From positions 1 through 7,447 of the forward strand of contig JADFUX010000031.1 in NCBI GenBank assembly GCA_015222255.1: a DNA stretch of 7,447 nucleotides, written 5' to 3'. This DNA is from Chloroflexota bacterium (GTDB lineage Bacteria; Chloroflexota; Dehalococcoidia; GIF9; AB-539-J10). The position numbers and the translations under genes are program-made. Under the pieces are notes generated by a model. That model was not told the DNA's origin, did not search any database, and saw only the letters and a program-made list of their open reading frames with translations. Position 1 is the first letter of the stretch. Each line of letters begins with the position of its first letter. Shown here one piece after another: positions 1 to 6,796 of this stretch.

Positions 1-1140
1 AACTTGTTCATGGTCACCGCAGGCATGTTACTTGTCTTACTCCTAGCCGTCATGCCGTTTGCTTCCGCGTGTGCCCCGGCCCCGGCAGCGGAAGAGGCAC
101 CGGAAGAGGAACCGGAAGCGGCACCGGAAGCGGCAGCAACGCTGCCCAAGGCGGAGTACCAATGGCGATTGGGGACTCCCTGGACACAAGATGTGAGAAA
201 CCAGTCGCTGGCCATGTTTTGTGAACTCATTGGCGATTACTCGGACGGAAGAATCGAAGTGGAGTTTTACCCGGACGGTTTGCTTGGTAGTCACACTGAA
301 ATATTCCATGCCGTGCAGGAGGGGACCGTCGAAATAGGGATTTTCGCTCCCTACGTTGACATCGTTCCTGGTGGAATGATGAACTGGATCCCTTGGACTG
401 TGGGAAGCTTCGCAGAAGCAGCCATTCTATATACTCCTCCTGATGGGGCGGTGTACAAAGTGGCGAATGAGGCTTGGAACGAGGTTGGCGGTCAGCTCTT
501 ATGGAGCAGCCCAATGGGCCTATATGGTATTGGCAGCAATGTCAGGCCGCTTAAGACGCCAGACGACTTGAAGGATCAGAAGATGAGGGTTTCCGCCTCC
601 GTTGCTTCTGTGATGGCCTTCGAGAATATGGGAGAAGGCACTGGCCTCACCTTACACACTATCCCCTGGGCTGACCTCTACAATGCCCTGGAAAGGGGAG
701 TTGTGGATATGTGCTGGAGCCTATGGGGTTCTCTGGTAGAGGAGCGGCATATGGAAGTGCTGAAATACTACACTGCGATGGATTGGGCTTGGGACTGCGC
801 TAATGTATCGATGAATAAGGAACTGTGGGACAGCCTACCTTCAGACCTCAAGGATGCCATATTTACAGCCGGTAAAATGGCAGAGGAGCGCGATTTTGAG
901 GCGCAGCGCCGACAAACGATAAGCCATAAGCAGAAGGTGCTGGATGCTGGCGTCGAAATTTATTACCCGACGACGGAAGAAAGGAACCTATGGAGGGAAA
1001 AAGCAAACATGGGTCAAGTCTGGGAAGAGCTGTGCAAGCCGTGGCTTGACGAGCACTACCCTGGCCAGAATATGACCCAGGAGCTCCAAGATGAGTTGGA
1101 TCGGGTAAGGGCACTGGCAGAAGCAGCCGGAGCAGTATAA
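1..1140 (+). CDS. dctP: TRAP transporter substrate-binding lipoprotein (DctP family), 5'-truncated by window edge
   Basis: Extracytoplasmic solute receptor of a tripartite ATP-independent periplasmic (TRAP) transporter. It should capture an organic acid outside the membrane and hand it to the DctQ/DctM permease encoded next. Numbering from the TTG at base 4: hydrophobic signal core at about residues 8-19, lipobox A-S-A-C with Cys23, Pro/Glu/Ala-rich linker 24-46, then the DctP fold. Family marks include the segment around residues 103-113 (AVQEGTVEIGI), the K-M-R-V motif with Arg195, the arginine position that usually binds the substrate carboxylate, and DLYNALERGVVDM at 224-236. No Lys or Arg precedes the hydrophobic core in the visible reading, and the frame is open to base 1. 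The true start with its charged n-region is therefore probably upstream of the window. The family is clear; the ligand is unknown, and the dct name does not imply C4-dicarboxylates. The 274-bp gap to dctQ is long for a TRAP operon, so the receptor may be expressed at a different level. Confidence 0.9.
   Translation, partial: NLFMVTAGMLLVLLLAVMPFASACAPAPAAEEAPEEEPEAAPEAAATLPKAEYQWRLGTPWTQDVRNQSLAMFCELIGDYSDGRIEVEFYPDGLLGSHTEIFHAVQEGTVEIGIFAPYVDIVPGGMMNWIPWTVGSFAEAAILYTPPDGAVYKVANEAWNEVGGQLLWSSPMGLYGIGSNVRPLKTPDDLKDQKMRVSASVASVMAFENMGEGTGLTLHTIPWADLYNALERGVVDMCWSLWGSLVEERHMEVLKYYTAMDWAWDCANVSMNKELWDSLPSDLKDAIFTAGKMAEERDFEAQRRQTISHKQKVLDAGVEIYYPTTEERNLWREKANMGQVWEELCKPWLDEHYPGQNMTQELQDELDRVRALAEAAGAV
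85..132 (+). repeat. Four-unit 12-bp tandem repeat coding the lipoprotein linker
   Basis: Four consecutive 12-base units at 85-96, 97-108, 109-120 and 121-132 follow the pattern G(C/A)A(G/C)CGGAAG(A/C)G. They are in frame and encode AAEE, APEE, EPEA and APEA, making the acidic, proline-containing tether just after lipobox Cys23. Gain or loss of a unit would keep the frame and only change the tether length. The repeat is seen directly; a spacer role between lipid anchor and binding domain is inference. Confidence 0.85.
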
Positions 1141-1414
1141 GGCTAGCCTGCCAACATACTGTCTTCACTTTGCCTTGAGATTGTGCCTAGAGGGTACTAG
1201 ACGGAGGCTTGGTTCCAGTCGGAAAAGTGAGTGTGGCACTTCAAGCCCTGGAGTATATCTCACTTTAGGCTTGGACTAGGCCCCGTCGCCTTTGTAGCAT
1301 TGCAAGGCGAAGATGTGCCAATCGCATTCGGGGAGTGGTGGCTGTCCGTGTTCGTCGCAAGGATAACGAGGAGGATCAGGTGTCATTGATAATATCAACA
1401 AGCCGGGGGGGGTT
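1141..1414 (+). other. dctP-dctQ intergenic region with inverted repeats, no gene recognised
   Basis: I find no convincing protein or RNA gene in this 274-bp gap. It holds an 8-bp perfect inverted repeat AAAGTGAG (1224-1231) / CTCACTTT (1259-1266), a GGCTTG (1206-1211) / CAAGCC (1242-1247) pair, a second copy of AGGCTTGG at 1267-1274 (first at 1205-1212), and a hairpin TCGCCTT (1286-1292) / AAGGCGA (1304-1310) with an 11-base loop. None is followed by a T tract, so these are not standard terminators. They could be mRNA processing or stabilising structures between receptor and permease genes. In a stretch of this size, repeats of this length may also arise by chance. Confidence 0.4.
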
Positions 1415-1424
1415 ATGGGTGTGA
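1380..1424 (+). other. Possible leader mini-ORF overlapping the dctQ start
   Basis: A GTG at 1380 sits five bases after a strong ribosome-binding sequence AGGAGG (1369-1374). It opens a 14-codon frame ending at TGA 1422-1424, ten bases past the dctQ ATG at 1415. The frame passes through an eight-G tract (1405-1412). dctQ itself has only this G tract as a ribosome-binding site, so translation of the mini-ORF could deliver ribosomes to dctQ (translational coupling). If the tract held nine Gs, the mini-ORF would run straight into dctQ as a 13-residue N-terminal extension. Whether it is translated is unknown. Confidence 0.3.
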
Positions 1425-1990
1425 CAACGTCATCGCGGAAAAGCTTCGTGGGCCATGTGGAGCTAGCATTCAAATGGATACTACACGGGGTACAGCAATC
1501 AGAGGCGGTAATTGGTTTTTCAACGCTCCTTATAACTACCTTCTTGATCTTTGCCTCAGTGGCTAATCGTTATGCGTTGCACTTTCCTGCACTGGGGTTG
1601 AATGACCTAGCGTTGTATAGCTTCATAGTCTTCATGTTTGCCGCAGGCGCTTTCGCTACCTGGCGAGAGAGCCACATATCGGTGGATTACTTCTACCAGA
1701 GAGCTCTCAAGGGAAAGCCTAGAGCTATTGCCATTCATAGTGTCTGCATAGTGGTGATTTCCATTGTTCTGGCATCCGTCTTTTTGGATAGAGCTCATGT
1801 CGTCCTCTTACGCGCCTTGAAATACTCTGAATATGGCTCGCTGGTCAGGTGGTTTAACGAAAGCTGGCTAGTGGTTGTTTTTTTTGTTGCGATATGCCTA
1901 ATACTACTGCACTTGCTGGTTATCCTCCGAAGAGATATCGGTGAACTAGTCGCAATTTGCCGCTCTCCAGCAGGAGGTGAGAAAGCATAA
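1415..1990 (+). CDS. dctQ: TRAP transporter small permease subunit (DctQ family)
   Basis: Small integral membrane subunit of the TRAP transporter, 191 residues, within the usual size range of the family. It pairs with the large subunit encoded next and helps scaffold it. Four hydrophobic segments lie at about residues 31-50, 66-84, 106-123 and 151-170. The stretch NRYALHFPALGLNDLALY (51-68) followed by an RESHISVDYF motif (84-93) matches the typical loop and second helix of DctQ proteins (R...P...W.EELA, then a GHI.vd-like motif). ATG 1415 is chosen because it leaves a normal cytoplasmic N-terminus before helix 1. Its ribosome-binding site is only the G8 tract at 1405-1412, and a mini-ORF with a better site overlaps the start. 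The stop TAA (1988-1990) shares one base with the dctM ATG, a sign of tight coupling. Function is confident from fold and neighbours; sequence conservation is naturally low in this family. Confidence 0.88.
   Translation: MGVTTSSRKSFVGHVELAFKWILHGVQQSEAVIGFSTLLITTFLIFASVANRYALHFPALGLNDLALYSFIVFMFAAGAFATWRESHISVDYFYQRALKGKPRAIAIHSVCIVVISIVLASVFLDRAHVVLLRALKYSEYGSLVRWFNESWLVVVFFVAICLILLHLLVILRRDIGELVAICRSPAGGEKA
1972..1980 (+). promoter_or_regulatory. Strong ribosome-binding site for dctM
   Basis: AGGAGGTGA is a nine-base match to the anti-Shine-Dalgarno end of 16S rRNA, nine bases before the ATG at 1990. It lies inside the last codons of dctQ. With the TAATG stop/start overlap, it fixes the dctM start and implies that the two permease subunits are made together. 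Confidence 0.85.
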
Positions 1991-3321
1991 TGGAATTTGG
2001 ATTGTTCGTTGGGCTGGCAGTGTTTTTTCTGGGAATCCTAATAGGGCTTCCTCTCTGCTGGGTGTTTTTGGGGAGTTCAGTGGTGGCCCTAGTGCTCATA
2101 GGCAGTCCGCTCGATTTTCTGCCAGGGACAGCTTATGCTGCCATGGACAACTATATCCTTATGGCAATAGCTTTCTTTATTTATGCCGGCGGCTTGATGG
2201 CCGAGGCAGGCCTTGCCAAGCGCTTCATTCGTCTTTCCTACGTTTTGGTGGGAAAGTTGAGGGGTGGATTGGTAGACGTTGGTATAGTAACTGTAACATT
2301 TTTGAGTGCCCTGACCGGTTCGTCAGTTCCTACCATAGCCGCTACGATTCCGCTACTAGCCTTTCCGCTGGAAAAGTACGGATACCAGCGAAGATATACT
2401 ACTGCGGTTCTATGTTCCTCTAGTTTCTTAGGATACCTGATACCGCCCAGTGTTCCTGTGCTAATTTACTGCCTTGTTGCTAAGCAGTCAGTGGCTGCCG
2501 TTTTCTTGTCCACTATCTTCCCTGGTCTTCTACTTGCCGGGGGTTATATCGTGGTGAATACCATTATATGTTCCAGGTATATGTTCCCCAGCAAGGAAAT
2601 TCCTGAGTTACCAAAAGGGTTCGCAGAATCAGCAAAGGAGGTGGTCAAATCTAGCTGGTCCGCCTTACCAGCCTTATGTGTTCCCCTTGTTGTACTGGGG
2701 GGAATCTATGGAGGCGTATGCACACCGAACGAGGCGGGCGCTCTCGCTGTAGTGGTCACCTTATTCGTTGGCATGTTTATATACCGGGAATTGAAAGTAA
2801 AGACTCTCTGGCAATGCACTAAGGGGACGCTTATGACAATGGGCATGATTACGCTATTGCTTGCCTTTGGCATGGGCTTTACTAGACTCATGATTCGAGA
2901 AGGACTAGCTCAGGCCATGGCAACAGGCATGATACAGGCATTCGAAAGCAAGTATGCAGTATTGTTCATGATGAATTTGCTCTTGCTAGTCCTGGGGATG
3001 TTCATAGACGGAGTGCCCATCATGATAATAGCGGTGCCACTACTGATGCCATTGGTCACTGAAGTCGGTGTGAACCTTGTTCAACTGGGAGCGATAATTG
3101 TTATTAATGTTGGTATTGGGGTGGTTACACCACCATATGCCATCTCTATCTTTGTAGGTTCCAAGTTAGCAGACATCCCATATGAGCAATTGGTGAAGCC
3201 CATGATGATCTATCTGTTTGCTGTCGGCTTGCCGATTCTATTCCTTACTACATATATCCCTGCCCTTTCGTGTTGGCTACCCACTCTGGTGGTCGGTCCG
3301 GGAATGGTAGGGCCATGGTAA
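1990..3321 (+). CDS. dctM: TRAP transporter large permease subunit (DctM family)
   Basis: Large membrane subunit that forms the ion-coupled transport path of the TRAP system. At 443 residues it is near the usual 425-440. It is hydrophobic throughout, with about a dozen membrane segments. DctM marks seen: SALTGSSVPTIAAT (106-119), GYLIPPSVPVLIY (148-160) followed by the PGLLLAG stretch near 178-184, GGIYGGVCTPNEAGALAVV (237-255), GMFIDGVPIMI (336-346), and NVGIGVVTPPYAISIFVG (373-390). The two halves containing IPPS and TPPY reflect the inverted repeat of the elevator fold known for this family. The start is fixed by the strong ribosome-binding site at 1972-1980. The C-terminus runs about 15 residues (roughly 429-443, WLPTLVVGPGMVGPW) past the last helix, slightly longer than typical. 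Import is probably driven by a Na+ gradient, by family analogy. The substrate is likely a carboxylate related to the enzymes downstream (inference). Confidence 0.95.
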   Translation: MEFGLFVGLAVFFLGILIGLPLCWVFLGSSVVALVLIGSPLDFLPGTAYAAMDNYILMAIAFFIYAGGLMAEAGLAKRFIRLSYVLVGKLRGGLVDVGIVTVTFLSALTGSSVPTIAATIPLLAFPLEKYGYQRRYTTAVLCSSSFLGYLIPPSVPVLIYCLVAKQSVAAVFLSTIFPGLLLAGGYIVVNTIICSRYMFPSKEIPELPKGFAESAKEVVKSSWSALPALCVPLVVLGGIYGGVCTPNEAGALAVVVTLFVGMFIYRELKVKTLWQCTKGTLMTMGMITLLLAFGMGFTRLMIREGLAQAMATGMIQAFESKYAVLFMMNLLLLVLGMFIDGVPIMIIAVPLLMPLVTEVGVNLVQLGAIIVINVGIGVVTPPYAISIFVGSKLADIPYEQLVKPMMIYLFAVGLPILFLTTYIPALSCWLPTLVVGPGMVGPW

Positions 3322-3375
3322 CAAGATAAGGTGGTAGAACAGTAAAGCTGGGCTGGAAGGCCCAAATTCTGAAGT

Positions 3376-3392
3376 TAAGAGCGAGGCTCTTG
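3376..3392 (+). other. Compact hairpin between dctM and the deacylase gene
   Basis: AAGAGC (3377-3382), a GAG triloop and GCTCTT (3386-3391) form a perfect six-pair stem, extendable by a T-G pair. A second, weaker stem TGGGC (3349-3353) / GCCCA (3360-3364) lies just upstream. No T run follows either stem, so neither is a standard intrinsic terminator. A role in RNA processing, or in lowering readthrough from the transporter genes into the enzyme genes, is possible but unproven. Confidence 0.35.
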
Positions 3393-3420
3393 AAAATTGA
3401 ATAACCCCAATAATAGAAGT

Positions 3421-3428
3421 AAGGAGGT
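3421..3428 (+). promoter_or_regulatory. Ribosome-binding site that fixes the deacylase start
   Basis: AAGGAGGT lies four bases before ATG 3433. This favours 3433 over an in-frame TTG at 3397, which would add 12 hydrophilic residues and place this sequence inside the coding region. Confidence 0.85.
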
Positions 3429-3432
3429 AAGA

Positions 3433-5046
3433 ATGTCTGAAGATTTCGATATCCTGGTGAGAAATGGAAATGTCATAGACGGCACAGGAAACCTTTGGTT
3501 CAAGAAGGACATTGGAATAGCTGATGGGAGAATAAGAAGAGTAGGCTCTATCCCTGAGAGCGGAAGGAAAACGATAGACGCAAAAGGAATGGTTGTTTCG
3601 CCAGGTTTCATTGATCTACACAATCATAGCGATTTCAGCATCTTGGCATATCCAAACGCTGAGTGCTATATAACTCAAGGCGTAACAACGGTTGTCGTGG
3701 GCAACTGTGGACATTCTCTGGCCCCAATAAGAAATCCTGATAACCTGGCTCTCCTGAGGAATTATCTTGCGCCCCTATTAGTATCTGATTTCGATTACGG
3801 ATGGAATTGGAAAACGCTAGGAGAATACTACGAAAAGATTCAGCAACAAGGGATTTCCCTAAATATGGCTCCTTTAGCTGGACAGGGAGCCATACGCTTG
3901 GCTGTCAAAGGGTTTGATTCAAACGAAGCTTCAAGAGAAGAGATCGGTGAAATGAAGAAACTTCTCGAGGAAAGCCTGGAAGATGGGGCTTTTGGAATGT
4001 CCACTGGCCTCATATATCCCCCAGGAAGCTATTCCAGCACGGAAGAACTTATTGAGCTGGCAAGCGTCCTAACCAAGTACGGAGCGATATATGCGACTCA
4101 TATGAGGCACGAAGGCGACAGGCTAGCGGAATCTCTGGAGGAGGCCATAAGGATAGGTGAGGAAAACAATATTGCGGTTGAGATTGCTCATCACAAAGCA
4201 GCCGGGAAGGCCAACTGGGGCAAAGTCAATGCTAGCCTAAGAGCAATGGAGAGAGCAAGAAGCAGAGGCGTGGAAGTAAACTGTGATGTTTATCCTTACA
4301 CAGCGGGTAGTTCATTGATAAATGCAACATTGCCCACATGGGTACTAGAAGGTGGCGCAGCAAAAATGCTGGAGCGGCTCAAGGACGAGGAAGTAAGACA
4401 GCAAATAAAGAAAGAAATTGCTGAAGACACGATGAAGTACCAGAATATGATTGCAGGATCTGGATGGGATGGCATTGTCATAAGTGAATGTCCGTCAAAG
4501 AGAGAATACGAGGGAAAATCTCTGCAGACAATCCTGAGGGAGAAGAATAGATTCGATGAGCCATATGAAGGTTTTTTTGATTGGCTTCTAGAAATAGAAG
4601 CGAGTGCGACTATGGTTGTTTTTCAGATGGATGAAGATGATGTTAAGACAGTGATGCGCAGTCCGCTATCGTCAATAGCTTCAGATTCATGGGGGACAGC
4701 ACCTGCTGCAGGTGGAAAACCACATCCCAGGGCATATGGTACGTTCCCAAGAGTTCTTGGCAAATATGTTAGGGAAGAGAAGGTTTTGACATTAGAAGAG
4801 GCCATAAGAAAAATGACGTCGCTGCCCGGGGGCAAATTGGGGTTGGAGAGCAGGGGGATCATTAGAGAAGGATTCTGGGCTGATATTGTCGTGTTTGATC
4901 CAGACAAGATTAAGGACAAAGCAACATATGCCGACCCCCATCAATATGCTGAGGGAATAGGCTATGTCATTGTGAATGGACAGGTAGTTGTAGAAAATGG
5001 AAGACTCACAGGGATGAGGCCTGGCAAAGTCTTGAGCAGGTGCTAG
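3433..5046 (+). CDS. N-acyl-D-amino-acid deacylase family amidohydrolase (D-aminoacylase)
   Basis: Metal-dependent amidohydrolase, probably cytoplasmic, expected to hydrolyse an N-acyl-D-amino acid to the free amino acid and a carboxylic acid. At 537 residues it is slightly longer than the roughly 480-residue Alcaligenes enzymes but normal for the wider family. Visible order: small N-terminal beta domain (DILVRNGNVIDGTG, 6-19); metal motif PGFIDLHNHSD (57-67) with His63 and His65; VVVGNCGHS (87-95) with Cys92, the cysteine metal ligand that marks D-aminoacylases; YATHMRHEG (220-228) with His223; EIAHHKAAGK (250-259) with His253/His254; DVYPYTAGSS (285-294); IASDSWG (415-421) with the catalytic Asp418; HPRAYGTFPRVLG (431-443); and the C-terminal return to the beta domain, GYVIVNGQVVVENG (510-523). 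All expected catalytic positions are present, so it looks active. The acyl and amino-acid preference (neutral, Glu or Asp type) cannot be read from sequence. It lies 111 bp after dctM and 60 bp before the CoA ligase, consistent with one operon. Confidence 0.92.
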   Translation: MSEDFDILVRNGNVIDGTGNLWFKKDIGIADGRIRRVGSIPESGRKTIDAKGMVVSPGFIDLHNHSDFSILAYPNAECYITQGVTTVVVGNCGHSLAPIRNPDNLALLRNYLAPLLVSDFDYGWNWKTLGEYYEKIQQQGISLNMAPLAGQGAIRLAVKGFDSNEASREEIGEMKKLLEESLEDGAFGMSTGLIYPPGSYSSTEELIELASVLTKYGAIYATHMRHEGDRLAESLEEAIRIGEENNIAVEIAHHKAAGKANWGKVNASLRAMERARSRGVEVNCDVYPYTAGSSLINATLPTWVLEGGAAKMLERLKDEEVRQQIKKEIAEDTMKYQNMIAGSGWDGIVISECPSKREYEGKSLQTILREKNRFDEPYEGFFDWLLEIEASATMVVFQMDEDDVKTVMRSPLSSIASDSWGTAPAAGGKPHPRAYGTFPRVLGKYVREEKVLTLEEAIRKMTSLPGGKLGLESRGIIREGFWADIVVFDPDKIKDKATYADPHQYAEGIGYVIVNGQVVVENGRLTGMRPGKVLSRC

Positions 5047-5092
5047 ACGTCATATCAGACGAATCAGTTCCAAGGTCTATGAAAACCCTTTG

Positions 5093-5100
5093 AAGGGGTG
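5093..5100 (+). promoter_or_regulatory. Ribosome-binding site for the acyl-CoA synthetase
   Basis: AAGGGGTG ends six bases before ATG 5107. It overlaps the in-frame GTG at 5098, which would leave no spacing, so ATG 5107 is the better start. CCCTT at 5086-5090 can pair with AAGGG at 5093-5097, a short stem that could partly mask the site; its stability is doubtful because the loop is tiny. Confidence 0.6.
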
Positions 5101-5106
5101 AGCTTC

Positions 5107-6750
5107 ATGTTGAATGCCGGGAAAAGCTATGATGAGATTTGCAGTAAGTTCAGGTGGGAAATTCCAGAATACTACAATATTGGCGTAGACATATGTGACA
5201 AATGGGCTAATGAGAGATATCGGTTAGCCCTCATATACTTGGACCCAAAGGGGAGAGAGCAGAAATATACCTTCTGGGAATTGAAGAATCTATCAAACCA
5301 GTTAGCCAACGCCTTGAAGGCCAATGGCGTAGAACGGGGAGATAGAGTGGGAATATTGCTGCCCCAGTGCCCTGAGGCACTGATTTCCCATATTTCCATC
5401 TACAAAGTAGGCGGGATTGCTATGCCTCTTTTTGTCCTGTTCGGTCCGCAAGCTTTGGGATATCGCTTGGGAAACAGCCAGGCCAAAGGGGTGATCACTG
5501 ACAGGGAGAATTTGCCCAAGATTCTGGAAATCAAGGATCACTTCCCAAACCTGGAAATGATTCTGGCCATTGACTGTGAGAACGAGGAGGGTGTCTTAGA
5601 TTTCTGGAACAGCATAGAAAAGGGAAGCCGTAGTTTCACTCCTGTTCTCACAAAGGCGGATGACCCGGCACTGATTATGTACACCTCGGGCACCACAGGG
5701 CCACCGAAGGGAGCTCTTCATGCGCATAGGACTCTACTAGGGCATCTGCCCGGCGTTGAATTGCCTCACAACCTGTTTCCCAAGGAAGGGGATATGTTCT
5801 GGACACCTGCTGATTGGGCTTGGATTGGTGGCTTGATTGACGCGTTATTCCCTAGCTTGCACCATGGTATTCCTGTTCTGGGATACAGAGCCAAGAAATT
5901 TGATCCAGAGGAAGCCTTCTACCTTATAGCCAAATACGGAGTCAGGAACTCTTTCATGCCGGCCACTGCCCTTAACATGATGCGTCAGGTAAAGGATCCG
6001 AAAGAGCGCTATGACTACGAAATGAGATCCATTGGAAGTGGTGGTGAGACACTGGGGGAGGGGCTTCTTCAATGGGGCAGAGAGGTCATGGACTTGGAAA
6101 TCAATGAGTTCTATGGGCAAACCGAGTGCAATTTGGTAGTCGGGAATTGTGCTGAAATTATGAAAGTTACTCCTGGCTCCATGGGTAAGGCGATTCCGGG
6201 ACACGTTGTCGCGGTGATCAACGGAAATGGTGAGATAGTGGAATCAGGCGAATTTGGCGAAATCGCGATAAAACGCCCTGATCCTGTTATGTTTCTAGGG
6301 TATTGGGGGAATCCCGAGGCTACAAAGGAGAAGTTCATACGTGACTGGCTACGCACAGGAGATACGGGAAGAAAGGATGAGGATGGGTATTTCTGGTTCA
6401 TTGGCAGAGAGGATGATGTGATTGAGAGCGGAGCTTACAGGATAGGACCCGGTGAAGTCGAAGATTGCCTGATGAAGCACGACGCGGTGACACTAGCAGC
6501 AGTTGTCGGCATACCGGACAAGATGAGAGGGGAGATTGTAAAGGCTTTTATTGTACCTAAAGAAGGGGCGAAGGTGGACGAGGCGTTGGAGGATAGCATT
6601 AAGCTGTATGTGAAAACCAAGCTGGAAGGTTATGCATATCCACGGGAGATAGAGTTCGTCAAGGAACTCCCCACGACAGCCACAGGAAAGATCATGAGGA
6701 AAGAGCTCCGCAGAATCGATATCGAAAAGAAAGCGGAGAAAGAAGCGTAG
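5107..6750 (+). CDS. AMP-forming acyl-CoA synthetase (medium-chain / aromatic acid type)
   Basis: ANL-superfamily adenylating enzyme: carboxylate + ATP + CoA gives acyl-CoA + AMP + PPi, in the cytoplasm. It has 547 residues from ATG 5107, the usual length for medium-chain acyl-CoA synthetases. Motifs in order: phosphate loop YTSGTTGPPKG (192-202); TPADWAWIGGLIDALFPS (233-250), characteristic of this branch; GSGGETLGEG (310-319); EFYGQTE (334-340); LRTGDTG (415-421) with Asp419 for ribose; GREDDVI (433-439) with Arg434; hinge region and SGAYRIGPGEVE (441-452); and LPTTATGKIMRKELR (521-535) with the adenylation lysine Lys528. The usual SSGYRIGP reads SGAYRIGP, an Ala where a conserved Gly normally lies beside the CoA channel. 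Chain-length or aromatic preference is not readable. Its place after the deacylase suggests that it activates the acid released there (inference). An alternative is that it activates the carboxylate imported by the TRAP system directly. Confidence 0.93.
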   Translation: MLNAGKSYDEICSKFRWEIPEYYNIGVDICDKWANERYRLALIYLDPKGREQKYTFWELKNLSNQLANALKANGVERGDRVGILLPQCPEALISHISIYKVGGIAMPLFVLFGPQALGYRLGNSQAKGVITDRENLPKILEIKDHFPNLEMILAIDCENEEGVLDFWNSIEKGSRSFTPVLTKADDPALIMYTSGTTGPPKGALHAHRTLLGHLPGVELPHNLFPKEGDMFWTPADWAWIGGLIDALFPSLHHGIPVLGYRAKKFDPEEAFYLIAKYGVRNSFMPATALNMMRQVKDPKERYDYEMRSIGSGGETLGEGLLQWGREVMDLEINEFYGQTECNLVVGNCAEIMKVTPGSMGKAIPGHVVAVINGNGEIVESGEFGEIAIKRPDPVMFLGYWGNPEATKEKFIRDWLRTGDTGRKDEDGYFWFIGREDDVIESGAYRIGPGEVEDCLMKHDAVTLAAVVGIPDKMRGEIVKAFIVPKEGAKVDEALEDSIKLYVKTKLEGYAYPREIEFVKELPTTATGKIMRKELRRIDIEKKAEKEA

Positions 6751-6796
6751 GCTTGCAGCACCTATCATCAGACTTTGCTAGCAGGAGATGTCAGCC

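Noticed and set aside
43..309. Minus-strand frame rich in Arg/Cys/Phe repeats
   Set aside because: The repeats are the complement of the 12-bp linker repeat in dctP; there is no family similarity and no ribosome-binding site.
1175..1200. TTGAGA / TACTAG as a promoter upstream of dctQ
   Set aside because: Spacing of 14 bases and poor -10 agreement; not supportable.
1977..2423. 148-codon + strand frame overlapping the start of dctM
   Set aside because: It lies in another frame of dctM, which has clear DctM motifs and a perfect ribosome-binding site. The alternative product is Ser/Arg/Cys-rich with no recognisable family.
3391..3416. TTGAAA / TAATAG as a promoter for the deacylase
   Set aside because: Spacing is only 14 bases and the -35 overlaps the hairpin; too weak to claim.
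3397..3432. TTG start giving a 12-residue longer deacylase
   Set aside because: The extension has no family counterpart and would swallow the clear AAGGAGGT ribosome-binding site in front of ATG 3433.
5098..5106. GTG start for the acyl-CoA synthetase
   Set aside because: The G-rich ribosome-binding sequence directly abuts and overlaps this GTG, whereas ATG 5107 has normal six-base spacing. Only three residues are affected.
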